Assembly: GCA_035361955.1 (NCBI GenBank)
Contig: DAOSDC010000003.1
Span: 36,903-100,902 of the forward strand
Direction of reading: 5' to 3'
Length of the DNA stretch: 64,000 nt
Origin: UBA6120 sp035361955
GTDB lineage: Bacteria; Bacillota_I; Bacilli_A; RFN20; CAG-826
The notes under the pieces are model-generated. The model did not search any database. It was not told the DNA's origin and was given only the letters and a program-made list of their open reading frames with translations. The translations under genes were made by a program, and so were the position numbers. Below are positions 1 through 8,873 of the stretch, piece by piece (positions within the stretch are counted from its first letter, which is position 1; every line of letters begins with the position of its first letter).

Positions 1-22
1 ATAGGGTGTATCGACCCAAATG

Positions 23-928
23 TTAGCCTTTGATGCCACTGCGGGAAACGCCGCGCATGATGTATTTTTTGAAAATCAGGAAGAACACTAATAGCGGTGT
101 GGTCACCACGACCGAAGCCGCTAGTTTGATGTTGTTCCACTGGGCGAACTCAGATGATTGGAAGATGCTCATCAAGCCATTGGCGACAAGTAGCATCGAG
201 TCGCTTTCAGTGACCAGCTGCGGCCAAATATAGGCGTTCCAGCTGCCCATGATTTCCAAAATGATGACCGTAACGATCGAAGGCAAAGCGATCGGAATCA
301 TCACTTTCCACAAATAAGCAAAATCGCCATAACCATCGACTTTGCTTGCTAGATATAGTTCATTGGGAATTTGTTGGAAAGTTTGACGTAGGTAAAACAT
401 ATAGAAGACGCTGACGGAGAATGGGAAAATCAGGGCCATGAACGTATCCCGCCATTGCAAGACGGAAATCGTTTGATAATTGGTGATAACCATCATTTCC
501 CCAGGAATCATCATCGTGGCTAGTAGTAGCGTAAATAACGCTTCCTTACCCTTGAAGTTAAGGCGCGCGAACGCGAAGGCACCCAGCACCGTCGTGATGA
601 TGGTGATGCCCGTTGAGGCTAGGGCGACGAAAATCGTGTTCAAGTAATAGCGCGCGAAGTTAACTTGCGCCGAGCGGCCAAATACGAGAATGAAATTGTC
701 GAACGTCACTTCGGTCGGGAAAAACCCTAACTGACCGGTGATTTGTTCGAATTCAATCGTAGCGTTACTCTTGAGCGCCGTAACGATCATCCAATAAAAA
801 GGAATGAGGATGAATAGAGCCAGAATCGATAAAAAGCCATACATGAAGAAATTACTGAAAAATTTCAATGTTTTGTAGCGTTGCATTGCGGCCTTATCCG
901 CAAAATACAGATCGCGATCGATTGCCAT
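23..928 (-). CDS. Sugar ABC transporter permease, MalG/UgpE type
   Basis: Inner-membrane subunit of a carbohydrate-type ABC importer (301 aa). It has about six hydrophobic segments, the first at roughly residues 27-50, and the EAA loop that docks on the ATPase is visible as ASKVDGYGDF followed by a LWKVMIPIALP-like tail. The start is ATG at 928 with a good AGGGAGG site upstream. It is the last gene in view of an operon running ATPase, MalF-type permease, this gene. The substrate cannot be deduced; no solute-binding protein lies in the window and one may lie beyond position 1. Family assignment is firm, substrate unknown. Confidence 0.9.
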   Translation of the reverse strand: MAIDRDLYFADKAAMQRYKTLKFFSNFFMYGFLSILALFILIPFYWMIVTALKSNATIEFEQITGQLGFFPTEVTFDNFILVFGRSAQVNFARYYLNTIFVALASTGITIITTVLGAFAFARLNFKGKEALFTLLLATMMIPGEMMVITNYQTISVLQWRDTFMALIFPFSVSVFYMFYLRQTFQQIPNELYLASKVDGYGDFAYLWKVMIPIALPSIVTVIILEIMGSWNAYIWPQLVTESDSMLLVANGLMSIFQSSEFAQWNNIKLAASVVVTTPLLVFFLIFKKYIMRGVSRSGIKG

Positions 929-944
929 GATAGTTCCTCCCTTC

Positions 945-1880
945 CTAATAATGGACCCGTTTCTTGCCGACCAAGAATTGGATGCCCGTGATGATTAAGA
1001 TAATAATAAGCAGCGTCATGGAACCTGCCGCGGCTTTGCCGGTGTCGATTCTCATAACTTTATAAACGTATCCGACAATCGTAATCCAGGTGTTACCGTC
1101 GCTGCCGCCGAAGTTAAACGGACCGGCCCCGAAGATGGAGATGACCGAGGTATACATTTTAAACGCCCCGATAAACGAGGTAATCGTGATATAGAAAATT
1201 TGTGGTGACAGTAATGGGACCGTGATTTTTGAGAAAATACGCGTCCGGTTGGCGCCGTCAATTCTGGCGGCGTCGTAATATTGCTTATCGATGCTCGCCA
1301 AACCGGCCATAAACACCAACACTTTAAACGCTAAACCATTCCAAAGCGAGGAGACGACCATAACGACGGCCATGTTGAACTTGGAGGCTCCATCGGCACC
1401 GACCCAGTTTTGCGGTGTCATGCCAAATAAACCGAGAAATTGGTTCATCAAGCCGCTGTCGTATTTGGAGAACATGACGTTGAACACCATGCCTAAAGCG
1501 ATGGCGTTAGTAACATAGGGGAGGAAGAAAATCGTTTGATACAACCCCTTAAGCGCTTTGATATTGTGTAGCGCTACGGCTAAAAGTAACGACACGATAA
1601 TCGTCAGTGGTACGGATACGATGACGAGGATCGCCGTATTGATGACCGCATTGACGAATGTTGCGTCAGATAGAACGGCCACATAGTTGCCGAATGAAGG
1701 GAAGGCGTCAAACGTATTGCCGAACAACCACAGCCCGGCGCCGGGTGCCCATGCGAAATTGTCCATGAACGACAATAAAAACGTGTTGACGATCGGGAAG
1801 AAAATAAAAATCGTCAGGAAGAACATCGCCGGTAAAAGGGCGATAAGCGCTTTCCAACCGTCGCGTTTGCCTTCTAACAT
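945..1880 (-). CDS. Sugar ABC transporter permease, MalF/UgpA type
   Basis: Partner permease of the MalG-type subunit (311 aa). The N-terminus is a short cytoplasmic stretch followed by a hydrophobic helix at about residues 11-38, with further helices to the C-terminus. The EAA motif reads YYDAARIDGANRTRIFSKIT, a very good match to the family. Its ATG overlaps the TAA stop of the ATPase gene (TAATG), with a GAGG site inside the ATPase end, so translation is probably coupled. The 16-nt gap to the next permease supports a single transcript. Substrate class is sugar or glycerol-phosphate by family; the exact substrate is not resolvable. Confidence 0.9.
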   Translation of the reverse strand: MLEGKRDGWKALIALLPAMFFLTIFIFFPIVNTFLLSFMDNFAWAPGAGLWLFGNTFDAFPSFGNYVAVLSDATFVNAVINTAILVIVSVPLTIIVSLLLAVALHNIKALKGLYQTIFFLPYVTNAIALGMVFNVMFSKYDSGLMNQFLGLFGMTPQNWVGADGASKFNMAVVMVVSSLWNGLAFKVLVFMAGLASIDKQYYDAARIDGANRTRIFSKITVPLLSPQIFYITITSFIGAFKMYTSVISIFGAGPFNFGGSDGNTWITIVGYVYKVMRIDTGKAAAGSMTLLIIILIITGIQFLVGKKRVHY

Positions 1881-3229
1881 TATTTAATCCTCGTGCCGTC
1901 GGCCTCAAATACATAGAAGCGTTTGGCTGAAAGTTTCATGGGACCGGGTTTGACGTGATCGGATAGTTCCGCTGAAATGATGATGCGGACTTTGGTATTC
2001 GGTCCGACGACTTTTCCAACTAGGGAAATATCGCGGCCGATATGTTCGATGTAGTCGACGTTAACGGCAAATTTAGCGCTTGAGGCTTCCTCGACGCTAA
2101 ATGCTTCGGGACGAATGCCGATGAATACTTGGCGATTTTTCTTCAGTGACATGCGCATCGTTGTAATCGCTTTTTCAAGTTCTTCAATCGCGCCCTTATA
2201 TCCATGGGACGCGGCATGTTTGACGATATTCTCAATCGTCAATTCAAAGGGAATTTGAACGGTCTCTGTCCCTTCTTGGTGTTGTTGTGGGCTATGGACC
2301 GCTAAATAGTAATCTTCAAATGATTTGTTGTAACCACCTGAGGAAAGGAGGGCATGAACTTCTTGTCCATCAAGGGCAACGTCACCTTTGCCTTCATAAC
2401 CTTTATCGAAAATCTTACCATCGAGTAATAATTTGCCTTCTTTAATCTCACCTTCGATGATGTTGATAGCCGGAGAACCGAGGAATTTGGCCACGAACAT
2501 ATTAACCGGTTCATTATAAACGATTTGCGGTTCGTCGATTTGTTGGACCAAACCATGATCCATGACGACGATGAAATCGCTGATTGACATCGCTTCTTCT
2601 TGGTCGTGGGTGACAAAGATCGTCGTAATACCCGTTTCTCGTTGAATCCGCTTAATTTCTTCGCGGGTTTGCAGTCTCAAACGTGCATCTAGGTTGCTGA
2701 GCGGTTCGTCGAGCAACAAGACGCGTGGACGTTTAGCAAGCGCACGAGCAATCGCCACGCGTTGCTGTTGACCACCTGAGAGTTGTTTCGGTTTCCGTTC
2801 CAGGAAACGACGAATGTCGACTAGATCCGCCATTTCTTCGGCGATGGCATTCATTTCCGCTTTGGTGTAGCGGCGCATGTTGCCCGTTTGGGGATCTTGG
2901 TAGTCCTTGACGTTTTGAAGCGGGAACAAGATGTTGCCACGCACCGTGAAGTGGGGATAAAGGGCATAATTTTGGAATACTAGTCCAATTCCGCGGTTTT
3001 CCGGCGGAACGTTGGTGACTTCGTTTTCTCCAAAAAAGATTTGGCCTTCGGTCGGTTTGTGCAACCCGGCGATCATGTAAAGCGTCGTCGACTTGCCACA
3101 ACCTGACGGTCCGAGCAACCCAACGAGTTTTCCATCGGGGATCGTAATCGTCATTTTATCGACAGCGCGTGTTTCATCGCCTTTTTTGCCGACGAATACT
3201 TTAGTAAGATTTTGCAGTTTTACTTCCAT
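1880..3229 (-). CDS. ABC transporter ATPase, MsmK/UgpC type with enlarged regulatory domain
   Basis: Cytoplasmic ATPase that powers the two permeases downstream (449 aa). Walker A GPSGCGKST at 40-48, signature LSGGQQQR at 150-157, Walker B VLLLDEPLSNLD at 170-181 and switch His at 208 are intact. The MalK-type C-terminal regulatory domain is recognisable by GSP at 251 and GIRPE at 371-375, but these marks lie about 120 residues apart, roughly 70 more than usual for MalK/MsmK, so the protein is 449 instead of about 370 residues. The insert (about 275-365) is polar and partly helical. A strong GGAGGG site precedes the ATG. First gene of the operon; no convincing promoter seen. Confidence 0.92.
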   Translation of the reverse strand: MEVKLQNLTKVFVGKKGDETRAVDKMTITIPDGKLVGLLGPSGCGKSTTLYMIAGLHKPTEGQIFFGENEVTNVPPENRGIGLVFQNYALYPHFTVRGNILFPLQNVKDYQDPQTGNMRRYTKAEMNAIAEEMADLVDIRRFLERKPKQLSGGQQQRVAIARALAKRPRVLLLDEPLSNLDARLRLQTREEIKRIQRETGITTIFVTHDQEEAMSISDFIVVMDHGLVQQIDEPQIVYNEPVNMFVAKFLGSPAINIIEGEIKEGKLLLDGKIFDKGYEGKGDVALDGQEVHALLSSGGYNKSFEDYYLAVHSPQQHQEGTETVQIPFELTIENIVKHAASHGYKGAIEELEKAITTMRMSLKKNRQVFIGIRPEAFSVEEASSAKFAVNVDYIEHIGRDISLVGKVVGPNTKVRIIISAELSDHVKPGPMKLSAKRFYVFEADGTRIK

Positions 3230-3289
3230 TATTTTCCCTCCGAAAGTGTCCTTGCCTTATATTTCAATATATCACAACCGCTAAGTGTG

Positions 3290-3308
3290 AAAAAACCGCT
3301 TGCGGTTT
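3290..3308 (-). terminator. Rho-independent terminator after the RDD gene
   Basis: On the minus strand the sequence AAACCGC-AA-GCGGTTT forms a short G/C-cored hairpin followed by a run of six T. It begins 10 nt past the stop codon of the RDD membrane protein gene and precedes the ABC transporter operon. Confidence 0.6.
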
Positions 3309-3318
3309 GCAATCGGTG

Positions 3319-4326
3319 TTATTCCTTCGATTTTTCCTCATCAGGAAGATCGATCTTAATTTGGTCGAAACTAATTTTGCGCTCTTTGATAGCGCTAGTC
3401 GTCGCCTCAATCTTTTGATCGTAGGCGTCGGCTTCTTCTTTGTCATTGAATATTAGTGACGTTTTCATATCGACGATCATCGTCGAGGCTGCATAATCGT
3501 GCGGGGCGCGATTGTTTTTGGAAAACACGATGAACGTGTAAGGAATCAAGTATCCGACGAAAACGGTGTAAAACCCAAACAGCGTTTCAATCGCGAAGAC
3601 GACGAAACGGACTAGATGCTGCCAATATTTGATGCGATAGCCCTCTTTCGTGGCCAAACCAATCGAAAATAGCTTTTTGCCAAGCGTTTGGCCATTCTTG
3701 AAAAGCAGCGGGACGAGTAGATGCAACAAAATTAAAACGAATAACAAGGCGACGACGAATATTTGAATTTGAAGATTAAACAGCTCTTGCATCATCGCAA
3801 AATAACTCGGATAGTTGAGTAAATCGTTTTTCGCATCTTGATAAGCCGCTAAATAAAACGTTTCCAACTCGGTGGCGGTCGCGCTATCTTTGGGTATGCC
3901 GACCTTGCTCGGATCGGGATTGCTCAGGTCGTCGACATCGTATTCGAAATAAACAGTGATTGAGGTATCGGTGGAACCGATATTCAAAACGTTGGTGTTA
4001 TACCATTCGTTAGAAAAGATAAATGGATCGGTTTCGTCTTTGTAAACAAGCCCGTCCTTAAAATCGGAATAATAATCGTAAATGGCCGTCGGCACATCTT
4101 CATTCGCTAGATCGACGGGGCTAAGCGTCGTCGCGTCCTCGACATACAAATGACTATCGAGCATGACCGTTTTAATATCGGTTTCCAGCGCGCTTAATCC
4201 GTAAATCGAATCAAAAATCGGGTAAACGGCAAACGTTTGGAGTGTTAACGTTAATAACAGTAATACGACAAAATCGAGCACCGCGGCTCCCGAACGTTTA
4301 GCTAGATTTGGTTTAATAATGTGCAT
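3319..4326 (-). CDS. RDD family membrane protein
   Basis: Membrane protein of the RDD family, whose biochemical role is generally unknown (335 aa). The N-terminal family mark is RSGAAVLDF at about 11-19, inside the first hydrophobic helix; a second helix lies near 188-210, followed by the NGQTLGKKLF signature typical of the second RDD half, then a third helix near 245-270. Between helix 1 and 2 sits a polar domain of about 120 residues, unusually large for the family, probably outside the cell. The C-terminal 60 residues are charged and cytoplasmic. No clear ribosome-binding site. Monocistronic between a weak promoter and a terminator. Confidence 0.75.
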   Translation of the reverse strand: MHIIKPNLAKRSGAAVLDFVVLLLLTLTLQTFAVYPIFDSIYGLSALETDIKTVMLDSHLYVEDATTLSPVDLANEDVPTAIYDYYSDFKDGLVYKDETDPFIFSNEWYNTNVLNIGSTDTSITVYFEYDVDDLSNPDPSKVGIPKDSATATELETFYLAAYQDAKNDLLNYPSYFAMMQELFNLQIQIFVVALLFVLILLHLLVPLLFKNGQTLGKKLFSIGLATKEGYRIKYWQHLVRFVVFAIETLFGFYTVFVGYLIPYTFIVFSKNNRAPHDYAASTMIVDMKTSLIFNDKEEADAYDQKIEATTSAIKERKISFDQIKIDLPDEEKSKE

Positions 4327-4349
4327 ATAAATGTAATTTATAAAACTAA

Positions 4350-4376
4350 ATTATATTATTGATGACAAGCAGTCAA
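4350..4376 (-). promoter_or_regulatory. Probable promoter of the RDD gene
   Basis: Minus-strand TTGACT (4376-4371) and TATAAT (4355-4350) separated by 15 nt, just downstream of the tuf terminator. Both boxes are good but the spacer is short, so the assignment is moderate. Confidence 0.45.
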
Positions 4377-4406
4377 AATGCAACCTTATTCGACTATCGT
4401 GACAAG

Positions 4407-4433
4407 AAAAAAAGGCCTAGATACTAGGCCTTT
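4407..4433 (-). terminator. Rho-independent terminator after tuf
   Basis: Perfect 10-bp stem AAAGGCCTAG / CTAGGCCTTT with loop TAT and a long T run on the minus strand, starting 20 nt after the tuf stop. Strong terminator; it isolates tuf from the RDD gene. Confidence 0.9.
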
Positions 4434-4453
4434 AAGTCTTGTTGAGTAATCGC

Positions 4454-5638
4454 TTACTTGATGATTTCGGCAACGGTGCCGGCGCCGACGGTGCGGCCGC
4501 CTTCGCGGATTGAGAACTTCGTGCCTTTTTCAATGGCAACGGGGTGGATCAATTCGACGGTGAAGGTGACGTTATCGCCAGGCATGACCATCTCGACGCC
4601 CTTGGGCAGCGTGATGACGCCGGTAATGTCGGTCGTACGGAAGTAGAATTGCGGACGGTATTCGCTACGGAACGCCGTGTGACGGCCGCCTTCTTCCTTG
4701 GTCAGGATGTAAGCGGTAGCCGTGAACTTCGTGTGCGGGGTGACCGAGCCGGGCTTGGCCAAAACTTGGCCACGTTCGACTTGATCGCGGTTGATGCCAC
4801 GGAGCAAGACGCCGACGTTGTCGCCTGATTGGGCGGAGTCGAGCAGTTTGCGGAACATTTCGATACCGGTAACGATCGATTTTTGGGTCGGGCGGATACC
4901 GATGATTTCGACTTCTTCGTTCAGCTTTAACGTACCACGTTCGACGCGGCCGGTAACCACGGTGCCACGACCGGTAATCGTCAGCACGTCTTCGATTGGG
5001 AGCAATAACGGTTTGTCATTGTCGCGGACGGGGTTCGGGATGTAGCTGTCGACGGCTTCCATGAGTTCGAGGACGCATTTTTCGGCGCCTGGTTTGCCTT
5101 CAAGGGCATCACGGGCAGAACCGCGGATAACTGGGAGTTCATCGCCGGGGAAGTTGTATTTGTTAAGCGTTTCACGCACGTCCATTTCAACGATGTCCAC
5201 GAGTTCTGGATCATCGACGGCATCGACCTTATTCAGGAAGACGACGATGAATGGGACGCCGACTTGGCGCGCGAGCAGGATGTGCTCTTTGGTTTGCGCC
5301 ATAACGCCGTCGTTAGCGGCGACGACAAGAATCGCGCCATCCATTTGCGCAGCGCCGGTGATCATGTTTTTAACATAGTCAGCGTGCCCCGGGCAGTCGA
5401 CGTGGGCGTAGTGGCGATTGACGGTTTGGTATTCGATATGCGATGTGTTAATCGTGATACCACGGGCTTTTTCTTCTGGTGAGGAGTCGATTTCGGCGTA
5501 TGATTTCGCCTTGCCGCCCACACGTTCAGCCAAAATCTTGGTGATGGCTGCGGTTAATGTCGTTTTGCCGTGGTCAACGTGACCAATGGTCCCGATATTA
5601 ACGTGAACTTTACTTCGATCAAATTTTTCTTTTGCCAT
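4454..5638 (-). CDS. tuf: Elongation factor Tu
   Basis: Delivers aminoacyl-tRNA to the ribosome as a GTP complex (394 aa, normal length). The G1 loop GHVDHGKT lies at 19-26, followed by the DCPGHADY and NKVD GTPase motifs; the C-terminus ends with the family mark GGRTVGAGTV. It sits downstream of fusA as in the classical str operon, but it has its own extended -10 promoter (5675-5701) and a strong terminator, so it can be expressed independently and probably at high level. AGGAGGAAAATTCTAA precedes the ATG. Confidence 0.99.
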   Translation of the reverse strand: MAKEKFDRSKVHVNIGTIGHVDHGKTTLTAAITKILAERVGGKAKSYAEIDSSPEEKARGITINTSHIEYQTVNRHYAHVDCPGHADYVKNMITGAAQMDGAILVVAANDGVMAQTKEHILLARQVGVPFIVVFLNKVDAVDDPELVDIVEMDVRETLNKYNFPGDELPVIRGSARDALEGKPGAEKCVLELMEAVDSYIPNPVRDNDKPLLLPIEDVLTITGRGTVVTGRVERGTLKLNEEVEIIGIRPTQKSIVTGIEMFRKLLDSAQSGDNVGVLLRGINRDQVERGQVLAKPGSVTPHTKFTATAYILTKEEGGRHTAFRSEYRPQFYFRTTDITGVITLPKGVEMVMPGDNVTFTVELIHPVAIEKGTKFSIREGGRTVGAGTVAEIIK

Positions 5639-5674
5639 TTAGAATTTTCCTCCTGTGTCAATTCAACAATTCAT

Positions 5675-5701
5675 ATTATAGCAATTATTGTTTTAAATCA
5701 A
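5675..5701 (-). promoter_or_regulatory. tuf promoter with extended -10
   Basis: Minus strand carries TTGATT (5701-5696), a 15-nt spacer and TGCTATAAT, a perfect extended -10 whose TATAAT covers 5680-5675. The -35 box overlaps the hairpin that follows fusA. Confidence 0.75.
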
Positions 5702-5713
5702 TACAAGTATTGA
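5697..5713 (-). terminator. Weak terminator-like hairpin between fusA and tuf
   Basis: Minus-strand TCAATAC-TT-GTATTGA is a perfect 7-bp inverted repeat followed by TTT, starting 5 nt past the fusA stop. The stem is A/T-rich and the T run short, so termination would be partial; the right arm is shared with the tuf -35 box. Confidence 0.4.
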
Positions 5714-5717
5714 CTTA

Positions 5718-7796
5718 TTACCGAGTGGATACTCCCGCCTTCTTAATGATTTCATCGGCGACGTAGCGGGGCGTCTCGCCGTAGTGGTCAAAGCGCATGC
5801 TGTAGTTGCCGCGCCCTTGGGTAATCGACCGTAGGTCGGTCACGTATCCAAACATCTCCGCGAGCGGGACGTCGGCGTCAATGACCTTGGCATTACCTCG
5901 TTGTGATTCACCGACCATTTGACCGCGACGGCGGGCGATATCGCCCAACACGTCACCGTAGTATTGATCAGGCACCGTTACTTCGATGCGCATGATCGGT
6001 TCAAGGATAACGGGATTGCACTTTTTGGCGGCTTCTTTAAGCGCCAAGCTAGCCGCGATGCGGTAGGCGGCTTCGGAACTATCGACGTCGTGGTAGCTTC
6101 CATCAAACAGCGTCGCCTTTAAATCGATAACTGGATATCCGGCGACTAGACCGCGTTCAAGCGATTCTTTGAGGCCTTCCATCGTTGGTTTGATATATTC
6201 GCGGGGCACGACGCCACCGACGACGGCATCAACGAATTCAAAGCCTTTGTGTTCATTCGGTTCAAACCTGATCCACACGTGACCATATTGGCCGCGACCA
6301 CCTGATTGTCGGACGTATTTGCCTTCACACTCGGCACTACCACGAATCGTTTCACGATAGCCGACTTGCGGGGCGCCAACGTTGACTTGAACGCCAAATT
6401 CGCGTTTCATACGGTCGACGATGATATCTAGATGCAACTCTCCGACACCGGCGATAATCGTTTGTCCAGTTTCGGAATTGGTGTGCACTTTAAAGGTCGG
6501 ATCTTCTTCTGATAGCTTGACAAGCGCAGTCGTCATTTTCTCTTGGTCTGCTTTGGTCTTTGGTTCGACGGCTTGTTCAATGACCGGTTCCGGGAACTCC
6601 ATTTTTTCGAGCAATAATCGGTTGCGGTCGTCAGTCAGCGTATCGCCGGTAATCGTGTTTTTCAACCCGACGACGGCACCGATGTCGCCCGCGTGGAGCT
6701 CGTCGACTTCTTGACGGTGATTGGCATGCATGAGCACAACTCGACCAATCCGTTCTTTGACACCTTTGGTGGTGTTATAGATGTAAGATCCCGATTTGAG
6801 CGTGCCCGTGTAAATGCGGACATACGCCAATCTTCCGATGAACGGGTCGCTGGCGATTTTAAACGCAAGCGCAGCTACCGGTGCATTATCGTCAGGGACG
6901 ACTTCGGTAATCGAGCCATCGGGCATCGTCGCTTTAGCGTGGGGAATTTCATTGGGGCTGGGCAGGTAATCAATGACGGCGTCAAGCAGCAACTGGACAC
7001 CTTTGTTTTTATAGGCCGAGCCGGCGAGCACTGGGAAGAATTCTCCCGTTAAAACAGCTTTACGAATCACGCGTTTGATGTCTTCGACCGAAGGCGATTC
7101 GCCTTCAAGCACTTGCATCATGAACTCATCGTCGAACTGTGCGAGTTTTTCGACGAGCAACTGGTGTAATTCGTCGGTTTTTTGAATGTAGGCGGCATCG
7201 ATTGGCCGTGGTTCCGGCCGTTCGTCTCGATTGGCGGAGTAATTGTATTGGACTTTCTTGATAACGTCGATGATGCCGTTGAAATTCGATTCGAGACCAA
7301 CCGGATATTGGATGGCCGCGGCATTAGCGGCGAGGCGTGAATACAGCGATTCGACGCACATGTCGAAATCAGCGCCAATCGCATCAAGTTTATTGACGAA
7401 CACAATCCGGGGAACGCCATATTTGGTGCCTTGGCGCCAAACGGTTTCCGTTTGCGGTTCAACGCCGTTTTTCCCATCGAGGACGGTAACCGCGCCATCA
7501 AGGACGCGCAGTGAGCGTTCGACTTCAACTGTGAAATCGACATGCCCGGGCGTGTCAATGATATTGATGCGATGCCCGTTCCAAAAAGCAGTCGTGGCTG
7601 CACTTGTAATCGTGATGCCGCGTTCTTGTTCTTGGATCATCCAGTCCATGGTCGCGCCGCCTTCGTGCGTTTCGCCGGTTTTGTAAATCCTGCCTGTATA
7701 GTAAAGGATTCGTTCCGTCGTCGTCGTTTTGCCGGCGTCGATATGGGCCATGATGCCGATATTGCGGGTATGGGCTAAATCATAGTCGCGTGGCAT
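5718..7796 (-). CDS. fusA: Elongation factor G
   Basis: Ribosomal translocase GTPase (692 aa, full length). G1 motif AHIDAGKT at 17-24, then DTPGHVDF and NKLDA; the C-terminal domains IV/V include GRGQYGHVWI and GRGNYSMRFDHY. It follows rpsG by 12 nt in the order rpsL-rpsG-fusA, the standard str operon, and is expected to be transcribed from the rpsL promoter. No second fusA-like paralogue is seen in the window. Confidence 0.99.
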   Translation of the reverse strand: MPRDYDLAHTRNIGIMAHIDAGKTTTTERILYYTGRIYKTGETHEGGATMDWMIQEQERGITITSAATTAFWNGHRINIIDTPGHVDFTVEVERSLRVLDGAVTVLDGKNGVEPQTETVWRQGTKYGVPRIVFVNKLDAIGADFDMCVESLYSRLAANAAAIQYPVGLESNFNGIIDVIKKVQYNYSANRDERPEPRPIDAAYIQKTDELHQLLVEKLAQFDDEFMMQVLEGESPSVEDIKRVIRKAVLTGEFFPVLAGSAYKNKGVQLLLDAVIDYLPSPNEIPHAKATMPDGSITEVVPDDNAPVAALAFKIASDPFIGRLAYVRIYTGTLKSGSYIYNTTKGVKERIGRVVLMHANHRQEVDELHAGDIGAVVGLKNTITGDTLTDDRNRLLLEKMEFPEPVIEQAVEPKTKADQEKMTTALVKLSEEDPTFKVHTNSETGQTIIAGVGELHLDIIVDRMKREFGVQVNVGAPQVGYRETIRGSAECEGKYVRQSGGRGQYGHVWIRFEPNEHKGFEFVDAVVGGVVPREYIKPTMEGLKESLERGLVAGYPVIDLKATLFDGSYHDVDSSEAAYRIAASLALKEAAKKCNPVILEPIMRIEVTVPDQYYGDVLGDIARRRGQMVGESQRGNAKVIDADVPLAEMFGYVTDLRSITQGRGNYSMRFDHYGETPRYVADEIIKKAGVSTR

Positions 7797-7808
7797 AGTT
7801 TACTACTC

Positions 7809-8279
7809 TTACCACCGATAATGGGCGTAAGCTTTATTGGCTTCGGCCATTTTGTGCGTGTCTTCCCGTTTTTTGACTGATGCGCCAGTACGGTTGGCGG
7901 CATCGATGATTTCGTTGGCAAGTTTGTCTTCCATTGTCTTTTCATTGCGAAGACGGGCATAGGTCACCAACCAACGAAGACCTAATGTAACTTTGCGTTC
8001 AGCGCTGACTTCGATTGGAACTTGCAAGTTGCTGGCTCCGACGCGGCGCGCTTTCAGTTCGACTTCGGGCATGATGTTATTGATTGCCGTGGCGAAAACA
8101 TCCATAGCCGGAGTGCCTGATTTTTGTTCAATCTTTTTGAAAGCGGTGTAAAGAATCGTTTGGGCAGTGCCCCGTTTGCCGTCGACCATGATTTTGTTAA
8201 TGAGACGGGTTACGAGTTTTGATGTGTATAACGGATCTGGCAATACGTCGCGTTTGGCGACATGTCCTTTGCGTGGCAT
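7809..8279 (-). CDS. rpsG: 30S ribosomal protein S7
   Basis: Primary binder of the 16S rRNA 3' major domain (156 aa, the usual bacterial length). The start MPRKGHVAKRDVLPDPLY and the end EANKAYAHYRW match the family closely. Second gene of the str operon, 19 nt after rpsL. Confidence 0.98.
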   Translation of the reverse strand: MPRKGHVAKRDVLPDPLYTSKLVTRLINKIMVDGKRGTAQTILYTAFKKIEQKSGTPAMDVFATAINNIMPEVELKARRVGASNLQVPIEVSAERKVTLGLRWLVTYARLRNEKTMEDKLANEIIDAANRTGASVKKREDTHKMAEANKAYAHYRW

Positions 8280-8298
8280 AGCGTTGTGCTCCTTTTAA

Positions 8299-8718
8299 TT
8301 ATTCGTTGCCTTTGGGTTTTTTGGTCCCATAAAGGCTGCGGCCTTGACGCCGTTTCTCAATGCCGGCGCAATCAAGCGTACCGCGGATGATGTGGTACCG
8401 GACGCCAGGCAAATCCTTGACGCGGCCGCCGCGAATCATCACGGTTGAGTGTTCTTGTAAGTTGTGGCCTTCGCCACCGATGTAGGCCGTGACTTCATAG
8501 CCATTGGAAAGACGGACACGGGCGTATTTGCGTAACGCCGAGTTCGGTTTCTTCGGGGTCATAGTGCCGACACGAGTGCACACGCCGCGTTTTTGCGCGG
8601 AGTTTTGGTTACTCGAGCGTTTTTGCAGCGAGTTCCAGCGTTTGCCTAAAGCCGGTGATTTCGTTTTGAATTCTGATTTTGTTCGTCCATCGCGGACCAA
8701 CTGGTTAATAGTGGGCAT
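8299..8718 (-). CDS. rpsL: 30S ribosomal protein S12
   Basis: Decoding-centre protein (139 aa). The conserved loop TPKKPNSALRK is at 54-64 and the C-terminal DCAGIEKRRQGRSLYGTKKP segment is intact; the lysine at the streptomycin-relevant position is present. First gene of the str operon behind a canonical promoter and a leader of about 100 nt that can fold into hairpins. Confidence 0.98.
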   Translation of the reverse strand: MPTINQLVRDGRTKSEFKTKSPALGKRWNSLQKRSSNQNSAQKRGVCTRVGTMTPKKPNSALRKYARVRLSNGYEVTAYIGGEGHNLQEHSTVMIRGGRVKDLPGVRYHIIRGTLDCAGIEKRRQGRSLYGTKKPKGNE

Positions 8719-8822
8719 ATTTTACTCCTTTAATTGTTCGTGTTAAGGTACACAATACCCGGTGTATCAATATCCATCTTTTTTAATGACCGTCGCCGGT
8801 CATCGCATGGAGATTTTAGTCC
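8719..8822 (-). other. str operon 5' leader with hairpins
   Basis: Untranslated leader of rpsL. At 8786-8803 the minus strand forms ATGACCG-GCGA-CGGTCAT, a perfect 7-bp stem closed by a GNRA-type tetraloop; nearer the start codon TACAC/GTGTA arms at about 8739-8766 can form a second hairpin. No T run follows the first stem, so it is not a terminator. A ribosomal-protein autoregulatory site (S7 or S12) is possible but is inference only. Confidence 0.4.
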
Positions 8823-8828
8823 TAGTCA

Positions 8829-8857
8829 AGTATAGCGAGGGGCAAAATCAATTGCAA
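8829..8857 (-). promoter_or_regulatory. str operon promoter
   Basis: Minus-strand TTGCAA (8857-8852), 17-nt spacer, TATACT (8834-8829). Good sigma-A type boxes at ideal spacing, about 110 nt upstream of rpsL and immediately after the end of the M6 protease gene. Confidence 0.75.
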
Positions 8858-8873
8858 GAAAAAAAGCAATAAA

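Noticed and set aside
8858..8873. Terminator after the M6 protease gene
   Set aside because: ATTGC/GCAAT arms are only 5 bp with a 10-nt A-rich loop and no proper T run, and they merge with the rpsL -35 box.
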